Positions 9,197 to 17,748 of a stretch of DNA of 64,000 nucleotides are shown in pieces. The DNA is taken from contig NZ_JAUFPU010000018.1 in the NCBI RefSeq assembly GCF_030409555.1, positions 607,532 to 671,531 of the forward strand. Direction: 5' to 3'. The DNA is from Chitinimonas viridis. Its GTDB lineage: Bacteria > Pseudomonadota > Gammaproteobacteria > Burkholderiales > Chitinimonadaceae. The notes beneath the pieces are model-generated. The model was not told the DNA's origin, did no database searches, and was given only the letters and a program-made list of their open reading frames with translations. Every line of letters begins with the position of its first letter. Position 1 is the first letter of the stretch. Position numbers and translations under genes: made by a program.

Positions 9197-9786
9197 GTGC
9201 GCTTCCTAGCAGGCTGAGCGGGGAGAGCGGGTTTTGCGAGAGGTACCTCACAGCGCTGAGTCGGCAGGTCAATCGACACGTTACAGCACGCCCGCGTCGG
9301 CTCTTGAGTCTTCGGCTTGGAGACTGCCGAAGGGTGAAATGCACCTGCAATGCTTACAGCTGCAGCCGCCAGCAATGCAATCGTCCAGCACGTAATAACC
9401 GTGCGCTTGGGCCATGCACATGCCCATCTCCAACTGCATTTGGATTTGGCTTCGGCACTTTCCGGCGGAGAAAAACCACGCTGGTGTTCGATATGAACTT
9501 CGATCAACGAGCGGATCCGCCAAAGAATCACAACAGTCAGGAAGTCAACGATGGCTGTGAACCCAAACACCCATACACGTGGTGCTTCTGTCTCAAGCGT
9601 AGTTGCGCCGTACCAAAGCCCGCCCGTGATGGCGATAGCCATGCCTGGCACCTGCCACATCAGTTGATTGAGTGCGCGCTGATGCTGGCCTGCCTCCAGA
9701 AACTGCAGCTCCCTGGTCCGGTACTCCCATCGTTGGGCTTCGAGGGCCAGAGCGTGCTTTTGCTTCAGTTTCTCTATGTTCGTCAT
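9184..9786 (-). CDS. Small membrane protein of unknown function
   Basis: About 200 residues. A charged, helical N-terminus (MTNIEKLKQKHALALEAQ) suggests a short coiled coil. Two hydrophobic helices (about 42-65 and 70-92) are followed by a basic cytosolic segment and a third helix, VITCWTIALLAAAAVSIAGAF. The C-terminus is Cys/Pro-rich. I do not recognise the family. The coil-plus-membrane-helix layout resembles pore-type effectors in defence islands, but this is only an analogy. The ATG at 9786 was chosen; a TTG two codons upstream has the better-spaced AGGA. It is the first gene of a minus-strand group with the methyltransferase and short TniQ. Confidence 0.55.
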   Translation of the reverse strand: MTNIEKLKQKHALALEAQRWEYRTRELQFLEAGQHQRALNQLMWQVPGMAIAITGGLWYGATTLETEAPRVWVFGFTAIVDFLTVVILWRIRSLIEVHIEHQRGFSPPESAEAKSKCSWRWACAWPKRTVITCWTIALLAAAAVSIAGAFHPSAVSKPKTQEPTRACCNVSIDLPTQRCEVPLAKPALPAQPARKRTCHR

Positions 9787-9929
9787 TGGCAATTTGTCCT
9801 ACGGACACGCTAACAGTGTGAGAATTTGAAAGATGCTGGACAAACTGCCAGCCTCATACTAAGTAAAGACTGAGTAGAGTACAATTCTTAGAACTTCCCA
9901 ATGCACAGCATAAGGCAAAGCACAGTGTC
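9787..9929. promoter_or_regulatory. Divergent promoter region of the two cargo operons
   Basis: This 143-bp AT-rich gap separates the minus-strand membrane-protein gene from the plus-strand AbrB-led operon. A TACAAT hexamer at 9880-9885 is a candidate -10 for the plus-strand operon, though no convincing -35 is present. Repeated CTAAG/CTTAG and AAGTAAAGACT-type words in 9855-9895 could be operators for the AbrB-like protein, since such regulators usually bind AT-rich DNA of their own promoter. This is a positional inference. Confidence 0.4.
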
Positions 9930-10142
9930 ATGAAAGTACTATTTGATACTAAAACAGTACAAAAACTGGGGCGAATTGTCCTCAGTGACACATTGCTCCG
10001 GAATGCGGGCCTCCAAGAGGGGGACGCCGTGGACATTTACTTTGATGTTGCCAGCAAGCACATCATCATTCAGCGGGCTGAAAGCTCAGCTGCAGAGGCG
10101 CCTTCCGCAGAGGGCGCCTATCGCAAGAGGAACCATAAATAA
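9930..10142 (+). CDS. AbrB/MazE-type swapped-hairpin regulator
   Basis: The 70-residue protein matches an AbrB/SpoVT DNA-binding module: VQKLGRIVLSDTLLRNAGL, then EGDAVDIYFD and HIIIQRAE. The C-terminal 20 residues are Ala/Ser and Lys/Arg rich. Its TAA overlaps the ATG of the DUF4007 gene, so it is the first gene of the six-gene operon. Probable roles are autoregulation of the defence operon or, less likely, an antitoxin; no toxin partner of MazF/VapC type lies beside it. Confidence 0.72.
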   Translation: MKVLFDTKTVQKLGRIVLSDTLLRNAGLQEGDAVDIYFDVASKHIIIQRAESSAAEAPSAEGAYRKRNHK

Positions 10143-11050
10143 TGACAATCGGGTCAGAGCGCTTTGAGCGCTTCTCAGGTCATGAGTCTTTCGTTTGCCG
10201 CTACGGTTGGCTGCCTAAAGTTTTCCGTGCGGTGTTGGCTGATCCCCGTGTTCTCCGAAACGACGAGCAGGCGATGGTAATGCTTGGCATTGGACGAAAC
10301 ATGGTGAAGTCGCTCCAATTTTGGGCAGAGGCAACGGGTGTAATCACCCAGACCGAGGACGGTGGACATGCCCCCGGCCCCATCGGTGGCCGACTGTTTG
10401 GTGATGGATGGGATCCCTACCTTGAATCGCAAGAGTCTCTTTGGCTCATTCACTGGCAGCTGAGTACCCGCGCCAGCTTAGCGGCGTGGAACGAAGTATT
10501 TGGGGAGGGGCGCTTGATTCGTTTCGACCGAGCTCGTCTGGTACAGGCGCTTGCTCAACGTAGCACCCCTTTAGCCCGTCCTCTAGCACCGTCAACACTC
10601 GAACAGCACGGCTCTCTTTTCATTCAGAGCTATCTGCCTTCAGAAAAAAACGCGGACGATACTGCTTGGTGCCCACTACAGGACTTAGGGCTGCTCAAGG
10701 CCACGAAAACTGAGGATGGCCGGACGCTCTACAGTACCGACATTCACGTCCAAGTAGGTCTGACGCCCAGGGTTTTTGCGCTTGCACTGGTCGACTTCCT
10801 GCTCAGAAAAAACCGAAGTGGCACAGCTGACTTCAATAGCCTTCTCAAGGGTGATCACAGCCCCGGCGTGGTCTTTAGGCTCAGCGAACACCAACTCCGC
10901 GGGCTCATTGAGCGCACCATGGGTGAGGCCCTTTTCGGCGCCCTCCGATTCGTTGATACGGCCGACACACAGAGCATTGTTCTTACAACAACCCAAATAG
11001 ATCCACAGTTCAAGTTGTGGCAACAAGAAGAGGCGCTGGAAAATGCCTGA
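10142..11050 (+). CDS. DUF4007 protein, SspB-like
   Basis: The N-terminus has the hallmark DUF4007 pattern ERFSGHESFVCRYGWLPKV, then LGIGRNMVKSLQFWAEA, in a 302-residue protein. Family knowledge: DUF4007 proteins occur beside PAPS-reductase-like genes. As I recall, SspB, the DNA-nicking component of single-strand phosphorothioate modification (SspABCD), belongs to this family. I infer that this gene acts with the next two as a modification module. Eight bases overlap with the following ATPase gene. A cysteine desulfurase (SspA/DndA) is not present in the window; a housekeeping IscS could serve. The exact SspB equivalence needs a profile search. Confidence 0.72.
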   Translation: MTIGSERFERFSGHESFVCRYGWLPKVFRAVLADPRVLRNDEQAMVMLGIGRNMVKSLQFWAEATGVITQTEDGGHAPGPIGGRLFGDGWDPYLESQESLWLIHWQLSTRASLAAWNEVFGEGRLIRFDRARLVQALAQRSTPLARPLAPSTLEQHGSLFIQSYLPSEKNADDTAWCPLQDLGLLKATKTEDGRTLYSTDIHVQVGLTPRVFALALVDFLLRKNRSGTADFNSLLKGDHSPGVVFRLSEHQLRGLIERTMGEALFGALRFVDTADTQSIVLTTTQIDPQFKLWQQEEALENA

Positions 11051-14000
11051 GCAAGTCATTGCCCTACTGACGTTAGACGGACAGCACACCCGCTCAATTT
11101 CTCTTGAACGAGATTTGCACGATGACCGTGTAATTGATAACTATCTACTGACACCCAACAGCATTGGTGCGATTCGGCAGATTGCCAATGACATGGCCTC
11201 TGGGAATGCGCAGCGTGCCTGGAAAATCGTCGGCCCATACGGAAGCGGTAAGTCAGCGCTAGGTGTAATGCTTGCTCAGCTTATGGCTGGCCCAGAGGTG
11301 CATGGGCCTGCTGCAGCAAGTTTGCGTGCGGTGTCTCCCAATACTGCAGATCAGTTTCTGGCCGCCCGTCGCTACTGCTTGGCCGTAGTAGGCTCGCGCC
11401 TGTCATTCGGCGTTGCCCTTGCAGCTGCCATTTCCGATGCACTCGTCTCATTGGGCAAGAAAAAAGCACTGATCGCAGTGCACAAGCAGCTAGATATTGC
11501 CAAGGGAACCTACAAGAGTCGGCCCTTCAATAGTACAGCTGGCGAAATGGCCGCTGATTTTGCTGCTGCACTTCAAGCCGAGGGCTACCAGGGGCTTACC
11601 CTACTAATCGATGAGGTCGGAAAATTCATCGAATATGCAGCTCTACACCCTACAGATGGGGACCTGATTGCCATCCAGCAGGTGGCGGAGGTCGCATGCA
11701 AGGCCGATGATGACAAACTGGCCGTGATTGCAATGCTTCACCAACATTTCGCGAGCTACGCCGCAGGTGTTGGGCGTGCCTTGGGCGATGAGTGGCACAA
11801 GATATCCGCGCGCTTTGCGGAAATCCCCTTTGATGAGCCTGTTGAGCGTTATGCCTACTTCGCACGTCACGCCCTAGGAACAGCGAACCAATTGCAGCAG
11901 TGGCCGGCCCTGATCGCAGAAGCCCGATCGCTGTATGCGTTTGCGGTGAAACATGGCGTACTAAGGTCAGCATCCGACCAAGACCGTGTCTTGTTTGAGG
12001 AAGCGGAGTGTCTCTATCCCCTTCATCCTTTAACGCTGGCCGCAATGGCCACAGTCTCGAAACGCTTCGGTCAAAGTGAGCGTACCTTCCACTCCTTCCT
12101 GAAGGGAGCGGAACCAAGCGGGCTCCGTGATTTTGCACAGAACCATCCCGTTGGCGAGTGGTATCGCATTACGGAGCTCTACGATTTCTTGGCTGGCGGC
12201 TATGGGCTGCGCTTTAGAGACCTAGGCGCCGAACGTCGATGGGTGTTTGCGCAAGAGGCCATCCAACGCGTTACGCAAAACACTGCAGCACTTAATGTGC
12301 TGAAAGTGATCGCCATGCTTGAACTGGTTCAAGGCGGTCTAGGCATCCCTACCAGTGCAGAAACAATCGCATACGCACTAGGTGATGAAGACAGTTCCGA
12401 AGTAGCAGTCGCGCTAGCCAGCCTGGTTGAGCAAGGTGTGCTTGTTAAACGGAAGAGGAACACGGAGTTCGCCCTCGCCGTTTCTGACGCCGTCAACATA
12501 GAGGCATTGTACGAAGAGGCTGCTCGTCGCAATGAGAGCGAACTGATGCAGGCGGGTATTAACGCCGCGCTCTCCAAGCGTCCAGTCGTGGCTAATCGCC
12601 ACTACGATGAAACTGGCACCATTCGAACAATGGGTGTGCTGGTTGGAACGCCCGATAGCTGGCCTCAAGCACCTATCCCGAAGCAAGATGAAGCGCTACC
12701 AGATGGTTGGCTTAAGATCGTTTTGGTTGTAGAAGGCGCAGACAGCGCTATGCGCGCCAAGCAACGCATGGCAGAGGAGCGTGACTTACTCAGCGTTAGC
12801 GGTTGTTTAGTGCTTTCCGCCGAAGGGCGAGCTGCACTAGCTGACTATGCAATTTGGCTGGAAATCATGCGGGAAGTGTCCGCCAAGCGGCTTGACCCAT
12901 GGTCTACCCGCTATGTGGAAGGCCGCCTGCAGGAGGCAGCAAATGCTGTCGAGCGCGCAGTGACATCAGCCTTGATGCCTTCAGTTGAGCGCCCGGGGCC
13001 GACCTATTGGCATCTAGGCGCTCAGATCCAAGGTAGTGAGATGATGAATGCTAGTCAGCTCGCATCCTGGCTGTTTGAGCACGCATTCCCAGAGACACCT
13101 CGCATCGTCAATGAGCTGATCAACAAGGACCGACCGGCCTCCCCGATCGTGCTTGCTCGTCAGCGCTTATTTGAAGTCATCCTCGCTGGCGACGTCTCCC
13201 GGCCGATTTGCGGCCCAGACGAGTACCCACCTGAGCGTCTGATTCATACCTCGCTGTTACGCGAAACTGGGATATGGCGCGAACAGGATGGTCAGTGGTC
13301 ACTTCATGAGCCAACTAGTTCAGCCCTGAATAACATCGAAGTTGTGTGGAAGGCCATTTCTGACGGCTTGAGCAACGATGATCCGCAAAGCTTCTCATCT
13401 CTCCTAGAACTTCTTAGCGCTCCACCTCTGGGGGTTCGTGCAGGCCCCGCGGGTATTTGGGTAGTGCTCTATCTGTTAGTGAATCGAAGCCGTTGCGCGG
13501 TGTTTGAACGAGGCTCACTCGTCCTGGAGCTGACTTCCGAGCATCTTCAGCGCATGTTCAAGAGCCCTCAAAACTTCACGCTGCGAGAGCTCTTGAATGT
13601 CGACGACAACCATCGACTGCTATCAGACTACCGAGATGCATTGTCTGCCATCGGGTGCGCACTAGACCAGGACGCCTCCTACCTGGACGTAGCGCGCTCT
13701 TTGATTCGATGGTTTTACCGTTTGCCTGACTTCACCAAGCAGACGCAACGTATCGGCAAAGATGCAGCCCTAGTTCGCTCCATGCTCGGCAAAGCAACAG
13801 ATCCAATTGCGCTGCTGACGCAAACACTGCGCAAGGCCCATGTAGAGTCCAAGTCCAAAGCATCATTTGCGATCTGGCTTACTAGCGCTTTAACAGACCT
13901 AGGCATGGCCTACCGCAAGTTGCAAGAAGATGTTTCCTCAGAGCTAAGCCGTGGATTCCGAATCAGCGGACCTCTAAGTCGTGTCAGAAATCAGCTTCAA

Positions 14001-14477
14001 GCCGAATGCAGCAAAGAGAGCTCTACACTGGCGGATGCCAAACTTAAGAGCTTCATCTTGCGCTGCACGGATCTGATTTTAAGTGACGAAAAATGGCTCG
14101 ACTCTGTCGGTAGCTTGATCGTGCAACGCCCTCTGGACTCGTGGTCAGACGACACCATTAGCCGCTATCAAGAGGGGCTGTCTGAGCTTTGTGGCCAGTA
14201 TCAGCGATGGATGCAAGTGGCCATGCGCCGAGGCGTAGCACCTAGGGCCGCAGACCGCTTTGTAGGCTTGACGTTCACCATGGCAGGCGGTGAGGAGCAA
14301 GCGGTGTTTGTTGCAACGACAGAAACCTCGAAAGCACTCGCAAAAAATGTGCTGGCACTGGTCAAGAAGTCTGCACAAGGTGACACCCAAATGGCTGCAG
14401 CTGCACTGGCTCAAGCCATCATGGACTTACAACTAGCTGCAGAAAAGCAGCAGGACGAGGAAACCAAGCATGGCTGA
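11043..14477 (+). CDS. Large P-loop ATPase, SspC/BrxC-like
   Basis: This 1144-residue cytosolic protein has a Walker A, GPYGSGKSALG (64-74), and a Walker B, LTLLIDEVGKF (186-195). An AAA-type core runs to about residue 400, then a long mostly helical region without recognised domains. Size and position between the DUF4007 and PAPS-reductase genes resemble SspC of phosphorothioate systems. BREX BrxC is another large ATPase of similar architecture. It probably powers assembly or DNA scanning by the modification complex. It overlaps both neighbours by eight bases, an arrangement typical of stoichiometric complex subunits. Codon use is less GC-rich than in the siderophore locus. Confidence 0.72.
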   Translation: MPEQVIALLTLDGQHTRSISLERDLHDDRVIDNYLLTPNSIGAIRQIANDMASGNAQRAWKIVGPYGSGKSALGVMLAQLMAGPEVHGPAAASLRAVSPNTADQFLAARRYCLAVVGSRLSFGVALAAAISDALVSLGKKKALIAVHKQLDIAKGTYKSRPFNSTAGEMAADFAAALQAEGYQGLTLLIDEVGKFIEYAALHPTDGDLIAIQQVAEVACKADDDKLAVIAMLHQHFASYAAGVGRALGDEWHKISARFAEIPFDEPVERYAYFARHALGTANQLQQWPALIAEARSLYAFAVKHGVLRSASDQDRVLFEEAECLYPLHPLTLAAMATVSKRFGQSERTFHSFLKGAEPSGLRDFAQNHPVGEWYRITELYDFLAGGYGLRFRDLGAERRWVFAQEAIQRVTQNTAALNVLKVIAMLELVQGGLGIPTSAETIAYALGDEDSSEVAVALASLVEQGVLVKRKRNTEFALAVSDAVNIEALYEEAARRNESELMQAGINAALSKRPVVANRHYDETGTIRTMGVLVGTPDSWPQAPIPKQDEALPDGWLKIVLVVEGADSAMRAKQRMAEERDLLSVSGCLVLSAEGRAALADYAIWLEIMREVSAKRLDPWSTRYVEGRLQEAANAVERAVTSALMPSVERPGPTYWHLGAQIQGSEMMNASQLASWLFEHAFPETPRIVNELINKDRPASPIVLARQRLFEVILAGDVSRPICGPDEYPPERLIHTSLLRETGIWREQDGQWSLHEPTSSALNNIEVVWKAISDGLSNDDPQSFSSLLELLSAPPLGVRAGPAGIWVVLYLLVNRSRCAVFERGSLVLELTSEHLQRMFKSPQNFTLRELLNVDDNHRLLSDYRDALSAIGCALDQDASYLDVARSLIRWFYRLPDFTKQTQRIGKDAALVRSMLGKATDPIALLTQTLRKAHVESKSKASFAIWLTSALTDLGMAYRKLQEDVSSELSRGFRISGPLSRVRNQLQAECSKESSTLADAKLKSFILRCTDLILSDEKWLDSVGSLIVQRPLDSWSDDTISRYQEGLSELCGQYQRWMQVAMRRGVAPRAADRFVGLTFTMAGGEEQAVFVATTETSKALAKNVLALVKKSAQGDTQMAAAALAQAIMDLQLAAEKQQDEETKHG

Positions 14478-15297
14478 AAAGAAACAAGTGCGGCACATCC
14501 TAAGCCTCTCAGGCGGCAAGGATAGCGCGGCCCTGGCTATCTACATGCGTGACCGTGTCCCGGAGATGGAGTACATCTTTAGCGACACCGGCAAAGAGCT
14601 TCCCGAGACCTACGAGTACTTGGATCGCATCGCAAGCTACTTAGGCAAGGAAGTCATCCGGCTGAACGCGGATATAGGCTTTGATCATTGGTACGAGATG
14701 TACGGTGGCATGATTCCGTCCAACCATCGCCGCTGGTGCACGCGAGCACTGAAGCTAAAACCATTCGAGCAACACTGCGGCGACGATGAGGTAATCAACT
14801 ACGTCGGCCTGCGCGCCGAAGAGAACCGTAGCGGTTACATCAGTCACAAGCCCAACATCAAAGCGGTCTATCCCTTCCGCGAGGATGGATTGGTGCTTCG
14901 AGACATTGAAGAAATCTTGCGCACTTCGGGCGTGGGTATGCCCCCCTACACAAAGTGGGGACGTACGAGATCAGGTTGCTATTTTTGCTTCTACCAGCAA
15001 AAGATCGAGTGGGTTCGCCTCAAGGAAACCTACCCGGAGCTCTATGAGAAGGCCAAGGAATACGAACGGCCTTTCGAAAAGACTGGGAATTTCTTCACTT
15101 GGAGCCAAGGGGAAAGCTTAGCTGAGATGGAACAGCCGGAACGTGTTGAGCAAATTAAACGAGAGCATGTGATTCGCATCCAGCGCAATGCCGCGCGGCG
15201 AGAGAATCTAACGCTTATGGAAGTGTTCGCTTCTGCTGACACGGCAGAGGTGCCGGAGGAAGACGACAACCAGGGTTGCCTGGTTTGCTCGTTGTGA
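14470..15297 (+). CDS. PAPS reductase/ATP-pyrophosphatase protein, SspD/DndC-like
   Basis: A PP-loop, SLSGGKDSA (12-20), identifies the PAPS-reductase/ATP-pyrophosphatase fold that adenylates and activates its substrate. Further conserved features are RRWCTRALK (C89), SGCYFC (C169, C172) and a C-terminal CLVC (C270, C273). The cysteines could bind an Fe-S cluster or carry sulfur. In Dnd and Ssp systems such a protein (DndC, SspD) activates the DNA backbone for sulfur insertion. Type 4 BREX also uses a PAPS reductase (BrxP). At 275 residues it is closer to SspD in size than to DndC. A cellular sulfate-assimilation enzyme is unlikely because of the operon context. Confidence 0.78.
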   Translation: MAEKKQVRHILSLSGGKDSAALAIYMRDRVPEMEYIFSDTGKELPETYEYLDRIASYLGKEVIRLNADIGFDHWYEMYGGMIPSNHRRWCTRALKLKPFEQHCGDDEVINYVGLRAEENRSGYISHKPNIKAVYPFREDGLVLRDIEEILRTSGVGMPPYTKWGRTRSGCYFCFYQQKIEWVRLKETYPELYEKAKEYERPFEKTGNFFTWSQGESLAEMEQPERVEQIKREHVIRIQRNAARRENLTLMEVFASADTAEVPEEDDNQGCLVCSL

Positions 15298-15303
15298 CAC
15301 GCC

Positions 15304-17730
15304 ATGGCATTTAACGTTAAAGCAAGAGTTCTCCTGGAGCTTGGGGCTGAATTGATCAGTACGGACGGCATTGCGCTGTACGAGTTAATCAAGAATTCTG
15401 TCGATGCGGGCAGCGAGAGTGTCGAGATTCGAGTCAACGTGGCACTGATGGCATCAGGTTATCGCGTACTGCAATCGAAACTAGCTGCGCTGCCGACAGG
15501 TACACGATTGCGACGCGATTGGCTCGAGGCGGCCGTCCGGCAATGCTTCGAGGCGACTGCCTCCGACGAACTTCGCTCGGAATTTGTCCGCCGCCTGGAA
15601 GGCTTGGGTTCACAACGTGGCGCAACTGTCGCGGAGGAGTTTTACCGCGAATTCTCTTTCATTGAAGTGGAGGATTGGGGCTGTGGCATGTCCATGGGCG
15701 ATCTGCGAACTAAGTTCCTGACCGTTGGCACGCCCAATCGTCATCTGGATCGGCAGCGCTTGGGTAGTGCGAGTAGGTTGCTGGGTGAGAAAGGCATTGG
15801 GCGGCTCTCTGCTATGCGCTTGGGGCTGTTCACTGGCGTGATCAGCGGCATGGAGGGTGAGGGCCACTGGAACACATTGGATATCGACTGGTCGACCCTT
15901 CGTGACACCCCGGACATGGATCTCGATGAGTTCTCACCTGAGCCAGAAAAGGGGGGAGAGAAAAAGACCAGTGCCTCGGGCACACTTATCCGCATCAGCG
16001 ACTTGCAAAGCGACTGGTCGCTCGCACGCGTTACCGCCCTCGCGCGGGCCGAGTTCTCGAAACTGCAAGATCCATTCGAAACGTCTGGCGTAGTTCTAGA
16101 TATCGATCTCTCGTTCAATGGGAAAAAGGTCACGGCAGTCGAGGAGATTGATACTGAATGGCTCAATAAGTGGCATGGCCACTTCAAAATGACGTTCGGT
16201 TACAAAAGGGTTAATCCCGACGACGAAGAGGATTTGCGTGAAGCTCCAGTACTCAGCGGGACGGCTAAGTTTCGGCTCCCCAAGCCGCCGGATGCCGCAG
16301 AGCCATTAGATGTGATTGACCAAAAGGACATTGCTGCCTCAGGAGATGGCCTTTACAGTCTTCTTGCATCCAGTGGATATGCGGTGTCTGGAGGCGGAAC
16401 CTCGATTAATGACGCACCACGGTTTGCGGGAATCGAGACCCTCGGCCCTTTCACGGCAGAGGGCTTCTGGTTCAACCGGCAGCGGGCTCAACATGAGTTC
16501 GGCGACAACTACATTAAATTCAAGACGTGGCTTGAGCAGTGGGCCGGTGGTCTGCTCGTCTACCGCGACGGCTATCGTGTTTATCCCTATGCTGCTCCCG
16601 ATGACGACTGGCTTGAGCTGGATCAGAGGGCGCTTCGCCGAAAGTCGTTCAAACTGAACCGTGGCCAGTTCGTAGGGTATGTGCGTATCACATCGCTCGG
16701 GAATCGAGAACTACGCGATCAGACCAATCGCCAAGGTCTCGTCGATACGCCCGAGAAGCGCGCACTAGTCCAATGCTTGCAGTATGTCATCTGGAAGGAA
16801 TTAGGTTCGCTAGTAACCCAGCATGAAGAGCGAATGGCAACCAAGTCGCTTACCACCGTGCGCGAAATCGAAAAGCAAGTCACCGAACATGCGAAAGACG
16901 CCAAGGTTACGCTGCGAGAACTGGCCAAGCGAGTACCTGATGAACACCAGACCGTCGCCAACCTTCGCGGCTATGTCGAGGAGTTGGAGGCTGCCTGGGC
17001 CGCTGCAAAGAAGACCCTGAAGAGACAGGCTAATCAGGCTGACCTCTATTTGCATCTGGCGGGCGTAGGCATGCTACTGGAGTTCGTGATCCATGAACTG
17101 AATCGGGTCACCGGCGCCACTTTGCAAGATTTGCAAAAGATGAGCGACAGCGCATTGCCGCCGGGTCTTAAGTCCCTCGCGCGGCAGCTCCAGACGTTGG
17201 ACAAGCGTCTGCGGATCCTAGATCCGGTGAGCACACCGGGTCGCCAGCGGAAGGAGGATACAGACGTCGTCGAAGTACTGGAGACGCTTCTGGATGCGCA
17301 TGAGCAGCAGTTTGAAAGGCATCACATCAAAGTGGACCTCCAGCTTAATCCGGAGGGGACACGCCTGATGTCCAAGGTGATCGTCGGCCAGATGTATCAG
17401 ATCTTTGAGAACCTGATCGTCAATTCCGTTTACTGGTTGAGCCATCACCGGGCGATGAGGCGCTTGGATGGATACGAAGATTTCGAGGCGACGATCAAGA
17501 TCGAAGTTGATGCCGACGCGCATGCGATAACGTTCCGGGACAACGGGGCCGGCATCGAGTGGGCCGACCGCGAAAAGATCTTTGAGCCGTTCTTCAGCAA
17601 AAAGCCCTCGGGCCGCGGCATAGGCCTCTACATCGTCAGAAGCCTGTGCAAGGAAAATGCGATCACTCTGTCGCTGCTTGAGAGAACGGCGGCAGGAACA
17701 ATTTCTGGTTTCAAGTTCGAGATGCCATAA
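15304..17730 (+). CDS. Protein with two GHKL ATPase modules (Hsp90/MORC-like plus histidine-kinase-like)
   Basis: The 808-residue protein has an N-terminal GHKL module: ELIKNSVDAGS (N31), DWGCGMS (124-130) and EKGIGRLSA (162-170), as in MORC/Hsp90/MutL-type ATPases. A second, histidine-kinase-like module lies at the C-terminus. An H-box-like FVIHELNRV (H597) precedes the N-box FENLIVNS (N707), the G1 box DNGAG (746-750) and the G2 box GRGIGL (770-775). A charged, probably coiled helix (about 510-575) precedes H597. The next gene encodes a receiver, so phosphotransfer from H597 is plausible. I infer it is the sensor or effector of the system rather than part of DNA sulfur insertion. No membrane segments are seen. 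Confidence 0.75.
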   Translation: MAFNVKARVLLELGAELISTDGIALYELIKNSVDAGSESVEIRVNVALMASGYRVLQSKLAALPTGTRLRRDWLEAAVRQCFEATASDELRSEFVRRLEGLGSQRGATVAEEFYREFSFIEVEDWGCGMSMGDLRTKFLTVGTPNRHLDRQRLGSASRLLGEKGIGRLSAMRLGLFTGVISGMEGEGHWNTLDIDWSTLRDTPDMDLDEFSPEPEKGGEKKTSASGTLIRISDLQSDWSLARVTALARAEFSKLQDPFETSGVVLDIDLSFNGKKVTAVEEIDTEWLNKWHGHFKMTFGYKRVNPDDEEDLREAPVLSGTAKFRLPKPPDAAEPLDVIDQKDIAASGDGLYSLLASSGYAVSGGGTSINDAPRFAGIETLGPFTAEGFWFNRQRAQHEFGDNYIKFKTWLEQWAGGLLVYRDGYRVYPYAAPDDDWLELDQRALRRKSFKLNRGQFVGYVRITSLGNRELRDQTNRQGLVDTPEKRALVQCLQYVIWKELGSLVTQHEERMATKSLTTVREIEKQVTEHAKDAKVTLRELAKRVPDEHQTVANLRGYVEELEAAWAAAKKTLKRQANQADLYLHLAGVGMLLEFVIHELNRVTGATLQDLQKMSDSALPPGLKSLARQLQTLDKRLRILDPVSTPGRQRKEDTDVVEVLETLLDAHEQQFERHHIKVDLQLNPEGTRLMSKVIVGQMYQIFENLIVNSVYWLSHHRAMRRLDGYEDFEATIKIEVDADAHAITFRDNGAGIEWADREKIFEPFFSKKPSGRGIGLYIVRSLCKENAITLSLLERTAAGTISGFKFEMP

Positions 17731-17748
17731 GGCACGCAAGGGGGAACG

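Noticed and set aside
7407-9786. CRISPR-guided Tn7-like (CAST) element because of the second TniQ
   Set aside because: No cas genes and no direct-repeat/spacer array occur anywhere in the window.
10142-15297. Type 4 BREX system
   Set aside because: PglZ and BrxL, expected in type 4 BREX, are absent, while DUF4007 is present; an Ssp-like reading fits better.
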